DNA from: Tritrichomonas foetus | Taxonomy: Eukaryota > Parabasalia > Tritrichomonadida > Tritrichomonadidae | Length of the DNA: 64,000 bases | Direction of reading: 5' to 3' | Assembly (NCBI GenBank): GCA_001839685.1 | Contig: MLAK01001082.1 | Span: 84,642 to 148,641 of the forward strand | Shown: positions 50,770 to 62,373 of the stretch, in pieces | How the letters are laid out: each line of letters opens with the position of its first letter | Numbering within the stretch: position 1 is the stretch's first letter | Program-made: the position numbers and the translations under genes | Notes under the pieces: generated by a model | Database searches by the model: none | Told to the model about the DNA's origin: nothing | What the model saw: the letters and a program-made list of their open reading frames with translations, nothing else

Positions 50770-53620
50770 GATGGTATTTTTTTGAAATGAATGCTTTTGA
50801 GAGAATTGAATAAATTGAAAGATTGATACGATTATGAAAGCTCTGGCAAAAATTGTGAATATATTCCGGATTTTGAAAGAAATATAAAAAAAGAAATTAA
50901 AAAGTTTGATACTGTTTATTGTGAGAAAAAGATTCACAATACTGGAAATTAAGAAGTTGGATATTGTTATTTTGAAAATCTAAATTCAATGAAAAGCATT
51001 CAACCTTCACATTTGTATCGGCACGATAAATCGATGGAATTATTCGCCACTGACTGGTAGAAAACGATTTGATATAAGTTTATCAGATCACGAATGCTAG
51101 GAAAAAATCTAAATTATTGAAATAGAACAGATTGAGGTGAAATTTTTATGAGATGACTCATATTGAAAATATAATTTCCTGCTTATTTCACACAATCGTT
51201 TTCAAGAATTATTTTGTCGATTGTGAATTATTTGTATGGTTATTGAAAACCAGCAATTGAAAAATTTTTTTCTGAACAACTTTCCAGAATATATTGAATT
51301 TTAACACAAATCACCATTCAATCTGAATTGATTTTGAAATTTTAAAGGCTAGTATTTTGAAAGAAGTTTCGATGAGAACCGATTAGAATTCGAACGAAAA
51401 GAACATATTATTCACTGTGATTTATGAAGTAAGTCATGATTAATTAAGAAAAAAAATCATTGATAAGTCAAATGAAAGAATTTTCGTTCATATCGTTTCT
51501 GAAGGGATGATGATGGGCTTTAATAGATCTAATTTTATGTATTAATAGGTTTAGAATTTCAAGAAAAATTGTCGTTTTTGAGAGGAATGGTAAATAGAGA
51601 AAGATACACAAAATCAAGAATGATGTGAAATAATAGAAAATATAGAATTAATATGAGGTGTAATTTATGATTGTGACAAAATAACCTGAATTTTTCAACT
51701 TTTTTCAAAAATAATATGAAAATCAAAATCTGAGGAATCTACAAAAGGGAAATAAGACTATCAAAAATATTAGTTGTAATTGATGATGAGATAATTTGGA
51801 AAGAATTTAAAAGAGAATTTTCGACCACAATGAAAAATATAGATATCGGTTTAAATCAATAATTATTTATGAATTTATGAAAGTAAAATAAATAAAGAAG
51901 AATTTTTTAGGAAAATGTCCAGAAAGAATAATTATCTTTTCACAAAAAAACGCAAAAGCAAAAGAAAAGTCAATTAATCATGATATATACTATTAAAATA
52001 GCTAAGAATTGTGTCCATCTGGATTTTAACTCGTTTTCAAGGCAAAAAATAATTTTTCCAAAAAAGATTAAATTAGAATATTTTTGGCTTGTCAACGAAT
52101 TTTTTGCGATTATTTGGATTTATCATTTCATTTAAATCATTATCAATCCAAAATTGAAGGATAATAACATATTGTTTTTCGATATGACATTATTTTCTAG
52201 ATATTAGTTTATTGTGGATGATAATCATCATTGTCCAACATTCTAACAATTGTTTTAATGTTTTTTTGAACGTTTTCGGAGAAGATATAAATTTGTATTT
52301 TTATTATTTTCGAATTATTATCATTAAAATACACTAAAGGAGAATTTTCTCATAAATACTTTGGTTTTGATAATGAAAACAACCCAAATCACAAGGAGAT
52401 TTATCAATAATAGAGAAAAACGATAGAGCTCACAAATTTATCAACCAGAATATTTTCAATTCAATGTAACTTTGATAATTCTATAAAGTTCAATATTTCA
52501 GAGTATCATCTGGAAATATTTCTGATATTATGTAAAGTTTTGGACTTTTTCTGAATTATTTCCCCACATTTCAAAATACGGACAGTTCATTCAAAAAAAT
52601 TCATTTAAATCTCCAATTGGCGGTTCTCATTATTTTTTCTAAACAAAGATATAAACGGAACTCCCATTCGCCAGAATGTTTGATATAATTGTGCAATCAT
52701 TTTTATCTTAATTAATCATTATGTTTTTGGTGAAATATACATAATTATGGTTTTTTAGTTGGTTATCCTATTGTATAACTTAAAACGAATATTTTGGGAT
52801 GAAAACGACAATTACATTAGAATCTATGATTTTCAGAAAATCTATTTTATCATTATAATGAGACAATCCTGTTGGGACTCATAATATACTATTAATAAAC
52901 ATTATATTGATACAACAATAAATTGAGGGAATTATTTCCCAGAATTATATAATTGAATAGTTGAGAGTCACTACGGCCACGCCACATTGAAAAACAGACC
53001 AAACAACAAATTCTATGTGGCTAATAAAAAAACTCAATTTTGCGTTAACAAATTATTGAAATCATTCAAAATATTTCTGTCAATTTCGTTTACCCGATTC
53101 AGAAATTCGACATTTTGAGATTAATTCAGTTACTATGAAAACGCACAATTTATTCAATTCTGGACTTCATAAGTAACTGGAAAACTCAGAAATTGATTTT
53201 ATTTTCATCTGAAATCAATGGTTCATTGAGATTTTTATAATTGAGCAATTATTCAACCACCATATTCTCTCACAATTTGAGAATAATTTCCGTGAGGCAA
53301 ATGTTTCAGTCATGTTGTTTTGCATTTAAAGGTATAAAAAAATTTTGAATATATTCAGATATTCATATTTTCGGAATTGGAAATTATTTTAATTCTTGAA
53401 AATTCGTCTAAAAGTGGCTTTGTTCTATTATAAACTCATGGAATTTCCATTTATACGCATAATTTTTGATTTTTATTTGATTTTCGATTTCCATTTGATT
53501 TTTGTAAAAAAAACTCATCAAAAAGTCAAGAAATTATTCCCAAAATGATATAAAAAGTGCATTTCAATAGTCAACAAAGATTTTTTCATTATTAGGAATT
53601 TATTGTCTTCATAAAATCAT
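50770..53620. other. Long intergenic stretch, nothing recognised
   Basis: About 2.8 kb of AT-rich DNA, the largest empty region here. I found no long frame, tRNA-like fold or tandem repeat on either strand. Confidence 0.5.
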
Positions 53621-53997
53621 AGAATGCCTGTTTCATTAAAATACTTACATTTTATATTGAATAATATGAACGGGAACCTTAATTTTTTCGACTTATTTGA
53701 ATATTTTTGGTCATCTTCCATATGTCACAAAAAAACCCTAAAAATTGAATCAATAACGAAATTTCTCTTTAACAACAAGAATAGAGAGCCAATTTGCCTG
53801 AACTTTCTTAATTTTTGACACAATACCAAAGCAATTTTGTCATCACTGATTATTGTTTTCTAATTCTTTTATATTTTTCTTTTATAATGTGTTTTTGCAC
53901 CATTTTCTTGTTATTACATCGGCTTACAGCTTTATTTGTAAATTTGACATTTTGCCCAATATTCATGAAACTCATAATTTATTTCAATATCATGAGT

Positions 53998-54537
53998 ATA
54001 ACTAGATGTTTCAATCAAAACATTCTTTGGGAAATTGAAATCGCGTTTGTCATTTATTTTAGAAATAGAATGGTTTCAGAACATCAAATTTCTCATCTTT
54101 TATTTCTAGAGAATATCACAGCACCTATGTATACAGCGCCAGAATTATTCATTGGCCAAGAATTTGATGAATCCTTTTATGCTTGTTCTTTAGTTGTTTA
54201 TTCATTTTGAAGATTAATGAAAACATTTTTAGATTTTATTAGGAGCTTTTGGGGAACAACCAATAACTGTAAACATTCACAGCCAAAGCATTATTAACCT
54301 TAATAATGCTGGAATTTTGATTAGTCAAAGAGACCGTCTTTGAGGGATATTATCACTGATTTAAATTGAGAAGATTGGATCGATGGTGATATTACTCTTC
54401 CCAAAGTGAAGAAGAACATGGAAAAGGTGATTAACCTTGAGCCAAACTTTCTTTTAAATATTCCTCCACCTTCACCTCCAAGAAATTTTGGTGATGTCAT
54501 CAAAAATTGTCGAGAAGTAAAATCTGATGAATGAAAA
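53998..54537 (+). pseudogene. Protein kinase pseudogene, C-lobe remnant
   Basis: At about 54120-54210 the translation P-M-Y-T-A-P-E-L-F, followed by Y-A-C-S-L-V-V-Y-S-F, matches kinase subdomains VIII-IX (A-P-E-L; D-V-Y-S-F) and ends in a stop. In a shifted frame near 54330, K-R-P-S-L-R-D-I-I-T-D-L matches subdomain XI (R-P-S-F-x-x-I). A tail with I-P-P-P-S-P-P follows to the TGA at 54535. The intervening helices F-H are unreadable. TKL-like group is suggested. The N-lobe is not recognisable upstream, although open stretches exist from 53624. Confidence 0.5.
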
Positions 54538-55689
54538 TAACCTAATAGCATTATAGTGAACCCTATTAGACACCCAGAAAAGAATTCTTACTCAAAGGCA
54601 AGATTCAAAAAGAGATGGAAAGGAGCTTAGATCTAAACTCGTATAAGAAGATGGTTTCGGTAAGAAACATAAAGTTGACATGTTTTTTCGAACCGGAGTT
54701 TGAGCTCCCATTCTCGCCTCAAAGCACAGGAATATGTCTTGCAAATGAATATAGTTGGTATAATCACGAAAAAAGCATTCATGATCAAGATAATTTAATA
54801 ATGTCGAATCATTTATTTAATTTCTGAGTAAAAATTATTCCATAAGTATTTGTGATCATAACCCTTTTGGATACAGTCAAATTTCAGATTATTTGATAAA
54901 TAATTCGAGAATTATTTCCTCTTTTTGATTTTTTGGAAATTAAGATAATACTGTAGTTTTTTCATTTTATTAGTGGCGAAAATCATCAGAAATTATATTG
55001 CATCACAACAATAAAGTCATTTTTATTTACATTTTTTCCCATATTTTTTCTCAATTTTTGAAATAAAAATATTATTTCTTTAGAATTTCTAAATATCAAT
55101 ATTTATATAATATCTTCTCCTATTATTAATACTATCCTAATTTTCCCAATATAATATATTATTTACAAATGTATTATTAATTATCTTTGTTAAACAATTA
55201 ATTTTATATATCCAATTTAGCTACAGATACAGTACGTTTTACTTCAATAACTTTAGAAATATTGAATATTTTTCAAATGACTTCAATTGTGAGGAATTAT
55301 TCCCTGTTGAATGACTATTTGATAGTCACTATCATATTAATATAAAGAAAAAAAAAAGATTTTTCGAGTAAACCACCGATTAAGGGTTATTTATTTTTTC
55401 TTTAAAGTAACACTTAAAAAGTTTACAATTGAGAAAGACTTCAATCTATCCATGTTTTTACTATTTTTTTGTTTAGGGTTCTGAAAAAGTAGCATTGTAG
55501 ATTTCTATCAATATTCGAATTATTATTTTTCATTTCAATTTTGAAAGATTTATTTTTCTATACTTATCAAAACTAGATTTTCGTTTACGTAAAATTCAAT
55601 TAAATCAAATCATCTAATCATACAAATTAATAAATAAATTATTTTGTTTTTCTAGAAAAAGTCGCAAAGAAAAATATACAAAAAAAAGA
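54538..55689. other. Intergenic, mostly featureless
   Basis: A 70-codon frame at 54615-54827 may be a further scrap of the decayed kinase gene or chance. Nothing else recognised. Confidence 0.4.
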
Positions 55690-57264
55690 ATGGATGCCTT
55701 TATCGAAAATCTAATCTCAAATCTTCCGTTCGAGTTAAATGATTGCCAGTTTACTGCATACGTTGGAAAGGGAACCTTCTCAGTCGTTTTTGAAGTTTTT
55801 TCAAAAAGATGGAATATGAGACGATTTGCCGCCAAAGTTACTCATATCGATGAGTCTTTCATTTCGCCAGATGGTAGAAGTATTCTAGACCCCGAGCTCG
55901 GAGCTTTGATGTCTCTTGATCATCCTAATATTATTAAATTCTACGATTATTTCCTGTACAGCGATTGCCTGATCTTAATTTTGGACTACTGCGAAAACGG
56001 AACAATCGAGCAATTTTTCGACAACTCGAAAATCAAAAACGACGCGGTTTTATTTAATATATTCAATAACCTCCTAAACGGTCTTGTTTACTGCCACGAA
56101 CAGGGAATTGCGCACCGTGACTTGAAGCCATCCAATGTCTTCATTGACGAGCACCAAAGAGCAATTGTTGCAGATTTTGGATTTGCCAGCTTTCAAACCC
56201 ACAAGGTTGACACGATGTGTGGAACCCCATTTTATTGTGCACCTGAAATATTTAGCAAGAAACCTTATGATCCCTTCTTATCGGATGTTTTTGCATTAGG
56301 CGTTACGGTTTATCAAATGTATACCGGCCAGCTTCCTTTCACAGTTGAACAACTGAAAGAAATGGTTAGTAGATCAGAGACCAGCTCCAATGATTCTTTT
56401 GCCAAAAAAGAAGAAAACAAAAAAGAAGATAACAAAAAAGAAGATAACAAAAAAGAAGATAACAAAATAGAAGATAACAAAATAGAAGAAAGCAAAATAG
56501 AAGATAACAAAAAAGAAGATAACAAAATAGAAGAAAACAAAAAAGAAGATAACAAAATAGAAGATAACAAAATAGAAGAAAGCAAAATAGAAGATAACAA
56601 AATAGAAGAAAGCAAAATAGAAGATAACAAAATAGAAGAAAGCAAAATAGAAGATAACAAAATGGAAAAAAGCAAAAAAGAATTTGAACTTGTAATCGAT
56701 TCACATGGCCAAAAAAGAGAAAAGAAATTTGATACCAGGAAAATTTTATCGAATACTAATGATGACTGTACAATTGGTAATGAAGATGACAGCAGCATGC
56801 ATATTCCTTTTCCAGAAACATTTGATAGAAATCTAAAATTGTTAATCTTAAAAATGCTGAGCAAAAACCCGGACGATAGGCCAACAATGAAACAAATCAG
56901 TGAATCAGCGTTTTTCAAAGACCATAAACAGAAAATGACTTTAATTAAAAAAACTACACTTTCATCACATAGGAAATTCCATAACGGATCACAAGTCAAT
57001 TTACTTAATCCAAATTCTTGTCCTTTAATTAAAAAGCCAAATGCCAATGGAGGAACTGGATTTAACAATTTGAGTATACATCGAAACAAAAATGAAGACA
57101 GAATTCCACTCGCTTATAATTTGAGGAATAGTCATGTATTGAAAACATCTTCATTACGTTCATCTCAAATTTTGAGGTATAAGCCAACGATTGAAGAACT
57201 GAAACCACTAAATTACCGAATCGCTCGCTCGTCAGCCAATTTTTCCGTGATCAACGAATCTTAG
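55690..57264 (+). CDS. Ser/Thr protein kinase with tandem Lys/Glu/Asn repeat in the C-lobe
   Basis: 524 residues. Catalytic residues are intact: G26-K-G-T-F, Lys49, Glu69, H142-R-D144-L-K-P-S-N, D162-F-G, G-T-P-F-Y-C-A-P-E (178-186), D-V-F-A-L-G-V-T-V-Y-Q-M. After helix F the domain is interrupted at about 238-332 by some eighteen copies of a five-residue unit (K-I-E-D-N / K-I-E-E-S / K-K-E-D-N). It resumes with L-L-I-L-K-M-L-S-K-N-P-D-D-R-P-T near 377-392. This is the same interrupted design as the 28.7 kb kinase. The insert is highly charged and probably a solvent-exposed loop or helix. Residues after 400 are basic and Ser-rich. Substrate unknown. Confidence 0.88.
   Translation: MDAFIENLISNLPFELNDCQFTAYVGKGTFSVVFEVFSKRWNMRRFAAKVTHIDESFISPDGRSILDPELGALMSLDHPNIIKFYDYFLYSDCLILILDYCENGTIEQFFDNSKIKNDAVLFNIFNNLLNGLVYCHEQGIAHRDLKPSNVFIDEHQRAIVADFGFASFQTHKVDTMCGTPFYCAPEIFSKKPYDPFLSDVFALGVTVYQMYTGQLPFTVEQLKEMVSRSETSSNDSFAKKEENKKEDNKKEDNKKEDNKIEDNKIEESKIEDNKKEDNKIEENKKEDNKIEDNKIEESKIEDNKIEESKIEDNKIEESKIEDNKMEKSKKEFELVIDSHGQKREKKFDTRKILSNTNDDCTIGNEDDSSMHIPFPETFDRNLKLLILKMLSKNPDDRPTMKQISESAFFKDHKQKMTLIKKTTLSSHRKFHNGSQVNLLNPNSCPLIKKPNANGGTGFNNLSIHRNKNEDRIPLAYNLRNSHVLKTSSLRSSQILRYKPTIEELKPLNYRIARSSANFSVINES
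56404..56680. repeat. 15-nt coding tandem repeat
   Basis: About eighteen in-frame copies of AAAATAGAAGATAAC and variants (AAAATAGAAGAAAGC, AAAAAAGAAGATAAC) within the kinase gene. The D-N and E-S forms alternate in the 3' half, a 30-nt higher-order unit, which indicates recent expansion. Confidence 0.92.
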
Positions 57265-58044
57265 CATGAACACAGAATAGTATACATTGAAGCTATTCAT
57301 CTATCAAGATCAAATTGGTGACAAGTTGATATGCGGTTTTTATTTTGAGCTTTGTTTTTGGTCATGAATAGATATTAGGTTTTCTTTGTTTGTTTATTTG
57401 ACAAATTTTGTAGATATGATGTTTATATGCCTCTATTTTTTTGTTTAAATTAATCTATCATAGAAAAGTGTTTTAATAATTTTTTTATGAACTATATATA
57501 TAAAATAATAAGCACAGGATTAGTTAGTTTGATCCAAAATTTCATCGTTCATGATTTTGCTAGAACTTAATGATTAATTATATCTAATGACTATCTTTAG
57601 AATCATTTGGGGAAAATGACAAATTAATGAAACATAAGAAGATATGAATCATTTTCATGGAAGAATGAACCATCTGAATTATACGAAAGAGATTTTAAAA
57701 TATGTCATTTACTTTGGCCTGATATTTGACCTTTTCTGATAATGTTTTATCGTTCTGCGCAAAACTGTAAAACCATTCTCAGTATCTAATTTTTCGAAAG
57801 GAAAATGTTTTAACATATGGTTCGGATTCATTGATCTGTTCTTTTACCATTACTAGGAAAAATAAAGGAATAACATGAGTTTTTTTCTTCTACATCACTC
57901 GATATAAATTCAAGAGAACTATTGAAAATTGAATATATATTGAATTTTCGATGGAGATTTGAATATGATTTCAAAATATTTTCAGTTCAATCATGATGTG
58001 AAATAAAATACATTTATCACTTCTCCTAAATCGACGAATTCAAA
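57265..58044. other. Intergenic, nothing recognised
   Basis: AT-rich spacer between two plus-strand genes. Confidence 0.5.
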
Positions 58045-59571
58045 ATGACAGTAATTATTGATGAAGCTTCTATCTCATCTGTTGTAACTGATAAATCGAA
58101 TTTGGACTTTGATAACGAAGCTTTTACAAAACATAATCCTTTGGTCAATCTGTTGCTTTTGAGTGTTGGACCTTTCTTAACAACTTTTGGAATGTCTATA
58201 CTTGATAGTGTCGATCTTATCATTATTTCCCAAAGATTCAAAAATGATCCGAATTCCAACGCAGTGCAAATGATTGGAATTGGCTTATTTGTACTTCAAT
58301 TATGTGTAGATGTTGGGATGCTTCTTTCACAATCACTTATTGTTCGAGTATCTGCTTTAATTGGTGAAGGGAAAAAAGGTGAAGCTTCCCAATTATTTGT
58401 TGACATGTGTAAAATCACAGTATTAGCAAGTATTATTTCTGCCATTATTATCTTATTCATAGCAAGGCCACTTATGATGTTTGCTGGGTGTACAGAAGAA
58501 TTAATCGAAAATTGTACACTTTTAGTAGTCGTTGCAATAGCAGGAACGCCAATCACCTCATTCTTTCATGTTTTAACTGGATTTTTACAAGGGATTGGAA
58601 AACCAGTATTAAATGGTTTCCTTCATTTACTTGCCAGTTGTTTCCAAACATTTATATTCACACCTTTATTGCAATTTGCTCTTAAAGTTGATATTACTAT
58701 GTCAAATTTATCCCAGGTTCTATCTCAGTCTATTATCGGAATTGTCTTGTTTGTTTTAATATTTCGAGGCAAGTTTTCATTGAAGCCCAATTTTGATTTA
58801 TGGTTTAACCCCTTTAGTCATGAATTAAAATCATCATTTTTATTGTCGCTGCCGATGATTCCATCGTTTATTTATGCCCTTATTCCATCAACACTAATAA
58901 TGAGATTTATGACATCTGCTGCTTCTGAAATGGATAGCTCGGTCGTTAACTCTGTCATAAGTGTTTATACTGTTTTTATAAAAATTCAAATGTTTGTGCA
59001 AGCCATTCCGATATCATTAGCTAATGGTCTTATTACTGCAGGAACACATGCAATTTCTACAGGAAATTTAAGGAGGTTAATTTCAACTATTTCCTGGGTG
59101 TTAGTAATTACTTTTGGAATTGTTTTAATATTTTGCCCCCTTATGATCTTTAAGCCACTGTTACTAGCAAAATTGTTTGTTTCAAGTGAAGAAGAATTAA
59201 ATTTAGCAAAAGAAATAATTCCAATTCCATTCTATACTTTCCCCATAGGGTTAATGAATATGATTGTTCCATTAACTTTTGTTTCTGTAGGTAAGCCATT
59301 CTTCTCAATTATTATAACAACAGTTCAAATTTTGGCTTTATGTATTAGTGCAAAGGTTCTATCTCTCTATTACCCAACACAACCATCTAAGTTTATTCAT
59401 TCTTATAATATATGTGATATCATTACATTTGTTGTCACATTTATATTTTCATTAATTGTATTTATTCCAATTTATAAAAAGTCCAAATGTGAAGTTGGTA
59501 AGCATGATGATGCCAAAAAAGAAATAATTATGCAAAAGTTGGTTACAGGAGATTATTGCATTACATCTTAA
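58045..59571 (+). CDS. MATE-family multidrug/toxin efflux transporter
   Basis: 508 residues. A hydrophilic N-terminal tail of about 32 residues precedes some twelve hydrophobic helices. The first contains L-L-L-L-S-V-G-P-F-L, and G-F-L-Q-G-I-G-K-P (about 175-190) matches the conserved MATE region after helix four. The two-fold repeat is visible, with the second half starting near S-F-L-L-S-L-P-M-I-P-S (about 275). MATE transporters export cationic drugs or metabolites in exchange for H+ or Na+. Location (plasma membrane or vacuole) cannot be read from the sequence. The C-terminus is short and charged. The gene is convergent with the ABC transporter, 199 bp apart. Confidence 0.87.
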   Translation: MTVIIDEASISSVVTDKSNLDFDNEAFTKHNPLVNLLLLSVGPFLTTFGMSILDSVDLIIISQRFKNDPNSNAVQMIGIGLFVLQLCVDVGMLLSQSLIVRVSALIGEGKKGEASQLFVDMCKITVLASIISAIIILFIARPLMMFAGCTEELIENCTLLVVVAIAGTPITSFFHVLTGFLQGIGKPVLNGFLHLLASCFQTFIFTPLLQFALKVDITMSNLSQVLSQSIIGIVLFVLIFRGKFSLKPNFDLWFNPFSHELKSSFLLSLPMIPSFIYALIPSTLIMRFMTSAASEMDSSVVNSVISVYTVFIKIQMFVQAIPISLANGLITAGTHAISTGNLRRLISTISWVLVITFGIVLIFCPLMIFKPLLLAKLFVSSEEELNLAKEIIPIPFYTFPIGLMNMIVPLTFVSVGKPFFSIIITTVQILALCISAKVLSLYYPTQPSKFIHSYNICDIITFVVTFIFSLIVFIPIYKKSKCEVGKHDDAKKEIIMQKLVTGDYCITS

Positions 59572-59770
59572 TAAAAGTGAATTGTATACAGAAGATTGAT
59601 TATTTGAATGTAAATAATAAAAGTCTATTTAATGTTATTATTATCATAAATGTTCGATCATTAAGAAATCTCACTAACAGATGAAATGATATTTTTTACA
59701 TTTTAAATATTTTTCAACAATGAGCAATTATCATTTTATTTATCATTTTTATATTTTACTCTGATTATTT

Positions 59771-61888
59771 CTAGTCTGATTCTTCAGAAACTGTTGATAC
59801 ACTTGAGTTTTGACTCTGTGAAGAACTTTCCTGTTCAACTGATGAATCACTTAATGGCTCATTGTTTCGGTTGTTAGAAGAAGAAGATGATGATGATGTC
59901 GATAAAGATGCTGACGAAGATGCTGAAGATGATAAGTGACTTGCTTTCTTCTTTTTATTTTCTTTTTCATTTAATTGGGGGTCAACACCATCAACATTTT
60001 TAATATTGTAACTTTGGACTGAGTGAAATTTCTTTTCATTCTCTTGTAACTGCCTTTTAACTAATTCATAATAATGACCTTGTTTTTGTACCAATTCATC
60101 ATGCTTACCAACTTCAACGATTTCACCTGACTCAAAAACATAAATCACATCAGCATTCCTGATAGTTGTTAATCTATGGGCCACAACAACAGAAGTACAC
60201 GTTTTCATTATTTTATCGAGAGCGACTTGAACTTTTTTCTCACTTCCTGCATCTAAAGCTGATGTTGCTTCATCAGTTATTAAAATAATTGGATCACGAA
60301 TTAATGCACGTGCAATAGCTATTCTTTGTCTCTGTCCTCCACTTAATAAAGATCCCTTTTCTCCAACAAAAAAATCATACTTTTTATTTAATTTTCCAAT
60401 AAATTTAGCAGCATTTGCTTTTTGAGCAGCATCAACAGCCTTTTCATCACTTGAATCATCACAAGAATATTTGATATTCTCTCTAATGGATAATTGAAAG
60501 AGGACTGGTTCTTGAGAGACTAAGCTGATTTTCGTATGAAGCCAATGAGGATCAAGACTTTTAATATCTTCATCATCTAAAAGAATGATACCTTCTGCAA
60601 CATCATAAAATCTTTCAAGTAATTGCACACATGTAGATTTTCCTGAGCCAGAATGACCAACCAAAGCACCCATTTGTCCAGCTTTAATTTTAAAACTCAC
60701 ATTTTTAAGAACATAAACATCACGAGTTGGATATTTAAACGAAACATTTCGGAATTCGATGTTTCCTTGAAAATTTTCAATTATTTTTCCACCAGAGAAG
60801 GGAACATTAGGTACATGATCAATCATCTCCAAAATTCTTGCCCCAGAACTAATGGCTTTTTGTTCAGCTTGGAAAGAAGCCTGAAGTTCAATAACTCCCA
60901 TTGTTCCAAACATCATAAAACCGAAAATTGATGTTAAATCACCTCCTTTTATTTCACCAGCATCCACGAGTGTTCCACCATAATACATATTTCCAATAAT
61001 AGCAGACCAAACACCTAACATAACTAAAGCCATCATTGTTGAAACATATCTTCCAAAAAGAATACCTTCATGAACAACTTTATTGGTAAGCCTTCGAAAC
61101 CTATTAAACTCTTTATCTTCTTGATTAAAACTTTTTACTGTTCGGATGGCTGCCAACGCTTCTTCTGCGATTGTAATTGATTCAGCTGTATACATAAACT
61201 TTTTCATTATGTGAGAATTTACACATTTACTCATAAAATTAATTACTAGCATTGCGTATGGAATGGTACAAGTAGCAATGAGAGCTAACTTCCAACAATA
61301 AACATAGCATAAAATAATTCCTGTTAAAAATTGTCCAATGCATTGAAATTGGGTTCCTTTTGTAGTTCCAAAATTATCTTGAACAAGTTGAGAATCTTCA
61401 CCAAGTAATGTTAAAATGCTTCCAACTGATGTTACATCATAATACTCCACGTCACTCATCATTAAACTTTCAAATAGTTTGCTTCTTAAATCATTAGTGA
61501 AACGTGACCCTATCCGAACCCACAAAAAGATGGTAAGGAATTTGCATATTCCAAGTATAACTGCACACATTACCATATATAAACACAAATTTCTAATATC
61601 AGTGAGTGTATCAATTCCATCAACAGCATAACTTGTGTGTTGATTAAGAATTTGACCAAAAATCACAAAAGTAACAATTGGTCCTGCGCCTGTTACGAAA
61701 GATGGGAAAATAGCAAAAACAGCCATTGGATACTTTAAAAGTCTCGCATATAATTTTCCTCTTGATTTTGGTGGAATCGGTGGTGGTCCCATCATTGGAG
61801 GTCCTCCTCCTGGGGGTCCCATTCGACGTTCTTCAAGACCTGTATTTGAATATTCGGATGAGCGTCGATGAAAATTATCATGATCCAT
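59771..61888 (-). CDS. ABCB-type ABC half-transporter (TMD-NBD)
   Basis: 705 residues. A Gly/Pro/Met-rich cytosolic N-terminus (M-G-P-P-G-G-G-P-P-M-M-G) leads into six transmembrane helices (about 55-345), then one nucleotide-binding domain. Motifs: Walker A G-H-S-G-S-G-K-S-T (K417), Q-loop S-Q-E-P-V, signature L-S-G-G-Q (S516), Walker B I-L-I-T-D-E-A-T (Thr instead of the usual hydrophobic residue before Asp) and the H-loop V-V-A-H-R-L-T-T. Such half-transporters work as dimers exporting lipids, peptides or drugs. The C-terminus is a long Ser/Glu/Asn-rich tail (about 640-705). The divergent ABC half-transporter next door is a natural partner candidate. Confidence 0.93.
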   Translation of the reverse strand: MDHDNFHRRSSEYSNTGLEERRMGPPGGGPPMMGPPPIPPKSRGKLYARLLKYPMAVFAIFPSFVTGAGPIVTFVIFGQILNQHTSYAVDGIDTLTDIRNLCLYMVMCAVILGICKFLTIFLWVRIGSRFTNDLRSKLFESLMMSDVEYYDVTSVGSILTLLGEDSQLVQDNFGTTKGTQFQCIGQFLTGIILCYVYCWKLALIATCTIPYAMLVINFMSKCVNSHIMKKFMYTAESITIAEEALAAIRTVKSFNQEDKEFNRFRRLTNKVVHEGILFGRYVSTMMALVMLGVWSAIIGNMYYGGTLVDAGEIKGGDLTSIFGFMMFGTMGVIELQASFQAEQKAISSGARILEMIDHVPNVPFSGGKIIENFQGNIEFRNVSFKYPTRDVYVLKNVSFKIKAGQMGALVGHSGSGKSTCVQLLERFYDVAEGIILLDDEDIKSLDPHWLHTKISLVSQEPVLFQLSIRENIKYSCDDSSDEKAVDAAQKANAAKFIGKLNKKYDFFVGEKGSLLSGGQRQRIAIARALIRDPIILITDEATSALDAGSEKKVQVALDKIMKTCTSVVVAHRLTTIRNADVIYVFESGEIVEVGKHDELVQKQGHYYELVKRQLQENEKKFHSVQSYNIKNVDGVDPQLNEKENKKKKASHLSSSASSSASLSTSSSSSSSNNRNNEPLSDSSVEQESSSQSQNSSVSTVSEESD

Positions 61889-62373
61889 CTGAGAAAAAAA
61901 TAGTCAAGCGGGTGAGGTGATGTCAGTGTAGTATTTGACGGAAAAAAGCTGACTTACGATGCTATCAAAAAGTGTAATTGAATCAAATTCTATCGAATTC
62001 AATATTTCTAAATAGCTTGCTCATTCAATAGATTTCAATCAAGAATTAGTTATTCCGATATATTCATTCCAGAATGTTTTGATTATTAACCTATGGGAAA
62101 TAAATATCGATCTATTCATTACATTTGCTTTGTGCTAATTTAATCTGCCCTATCATTGATATTTTAAGATAAGTGAATTAATTATTTCTTCAAGTCCGAT
62201 GCAGATTCAATAAATGTATTCAAAAAAAATTCTAAGGTGATACAATAAATTCAGAACATCTCACATCGGACTCAGAAAAACTTTTCACAATAGAATTTTC
62301 AATACTTTGAAATTTGTGAATATTGAATTTATCATATCATTATCTTTACCTCAATCTTTCTCCATCGACCAAA
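61889..62373. promoter_or_regulatory. Divergent spacer between two ABC half-transporters
   Basis: 485 bp between the two start codons, no gene, so it must hold both promoters. No defined element recognised; bidirectional control is inference. Confidence 0.4.

Noticed and set aside
50770..50937. 56-residue N-terminal extension of the fourth Myb protein
   Set aside because: Would need a GTG start and is AT-rich leader sequence; the ATG at 50769 is preferred.
56313..57089. 258-codon minus-strand frame of L-L-S-S-I repeats
   Set aside because: Antisense reading of the 15-nt kinase repeat; no independent evidence.
59672..59680. CACTAACAG, resembling a trichomonad intron branch/3' splice signal
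   Set aside because: Lies in an intergenic spacer with no matching 5' splice site or split frame.
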